From positions 2,531,127 to 2,595,126 of the forward strand of contig JAINUG010000037.1 of NCBI GenBank assembly GCA_029706075.1: a stretch of 64,000 bases of DNA. The letters run 5' to 3'. Both the position numbers and the translations under genes were made by a program. This stretch comes from Aldrovandia affinis (lineage: Eukaryota; Chordata; Actinopteri; Notacanthiformes; Halosauridae). This document shows, one piece after another, positions 63,875 through 64,000 of the stretch. The stretch's first letter is position 1. Every line of letters starts with the position of its first letter. The notes below the pieces were generated by a model. That model was not told where the DNA came from. It saw only the letters and a program-made list of their open reading frames with translations, and did no database searches.

Positions 63875-64000
63875 TTTGACATTCGTGATGATGGGGGCTG
63901 TTCAAGTTTATTTGAATTTACTCCAAATTTTGTGTAAGCGCACAAAATTTGGAGTAAATTCAAGTAAACTTGAACAGCCCCCATCATCACGAATGTCAAA
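63875..64000. repeat. near-perfect 60-bp palindrome at the window edge
   Basis: Left arm 63875-63934 and right arm 63941-64000 are reverse complements with a single mismatch, separated by TAAGCG. The symmetry reaches the last base of the window and may continue beyond it. As RNA the mismatch would be a U-G wobble, giving an unbroken 60-bp hairpin. It may be a palindromic MITE or an inverted duplication, including an assembly artefact. Confidence 0.92.

Overview
This window reads as vertebrate, most likely ray-finned fish, non-coding DNA. It carries tRNA-headed SINEs whose 3' ends have the GCTTTGGATAAAAGC stem-loop, L2-type LINE remnants, Tc1/mariner copies and several small cut-and-paste DNA transposon relics. 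Long microsatellites are also present. There is no bacterial-style gene packing. I could not find any convincing host protein-coding exon. Reading frames are short, mostly lack an ATG, and either overlap on both strands or fall inside repeats. Species cannot be fixed from sequence alone; the SINE tails resemble ones I associate with early-branching teleosts such as eels and salmonids, which is recollection and not a search result.

Layout. 1-7.5 kb is mostly unique AT-rich DNA with one SINE, a 48-nt pure pyrimidine run, and two blocks (about 1.9-2.2 kb and 6.1-6.5 kb) that look like developmental enhancers. 7.5-13.2 kb holds two GC/CpG-rich islands and several copies or tails of a second SINE group. 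13-24 kb is mainly unique, with three more SINEs, an inverted-repeat element and enhancer-like blocks. 24-32 kb is transposon-rich: a 1.14 kb foldback element, a 275-bp hAT element with perfect 8-bp target duplications, SINEs, and a piggyBac-like relic keeping the transposase N-terminus. 32-39 kb has SINEs and two broken L2-type LINE fragments. 41-44.4 kb has a decayed Tc1 copy interrupted by a hAT-like element, then a Tc1 deletion derivative with perfect 30-bp terminal repeats. 44-61 kb is largely unique, with a (CA)62 tract and an (AATG)n tract grown from a SINE 3' end. 61-64 kb has a 13-unit minisatellite, a LINE C-terminal fragment, and a near-perfect 60-bp palindrome at the right edge.

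The likeliest biological reading is an intergenic or intronic gene desert: many non-repetitive blocks with paired ATTAAT-type homeodomain-like sites, of the kind that surround developmental regulators, interspersed with old mobile DNA. The regulatory calls are inference and are scored low. The mobile-element calls rest on termini, target duplications and recognisable protein motifs seen directly in the sequence.
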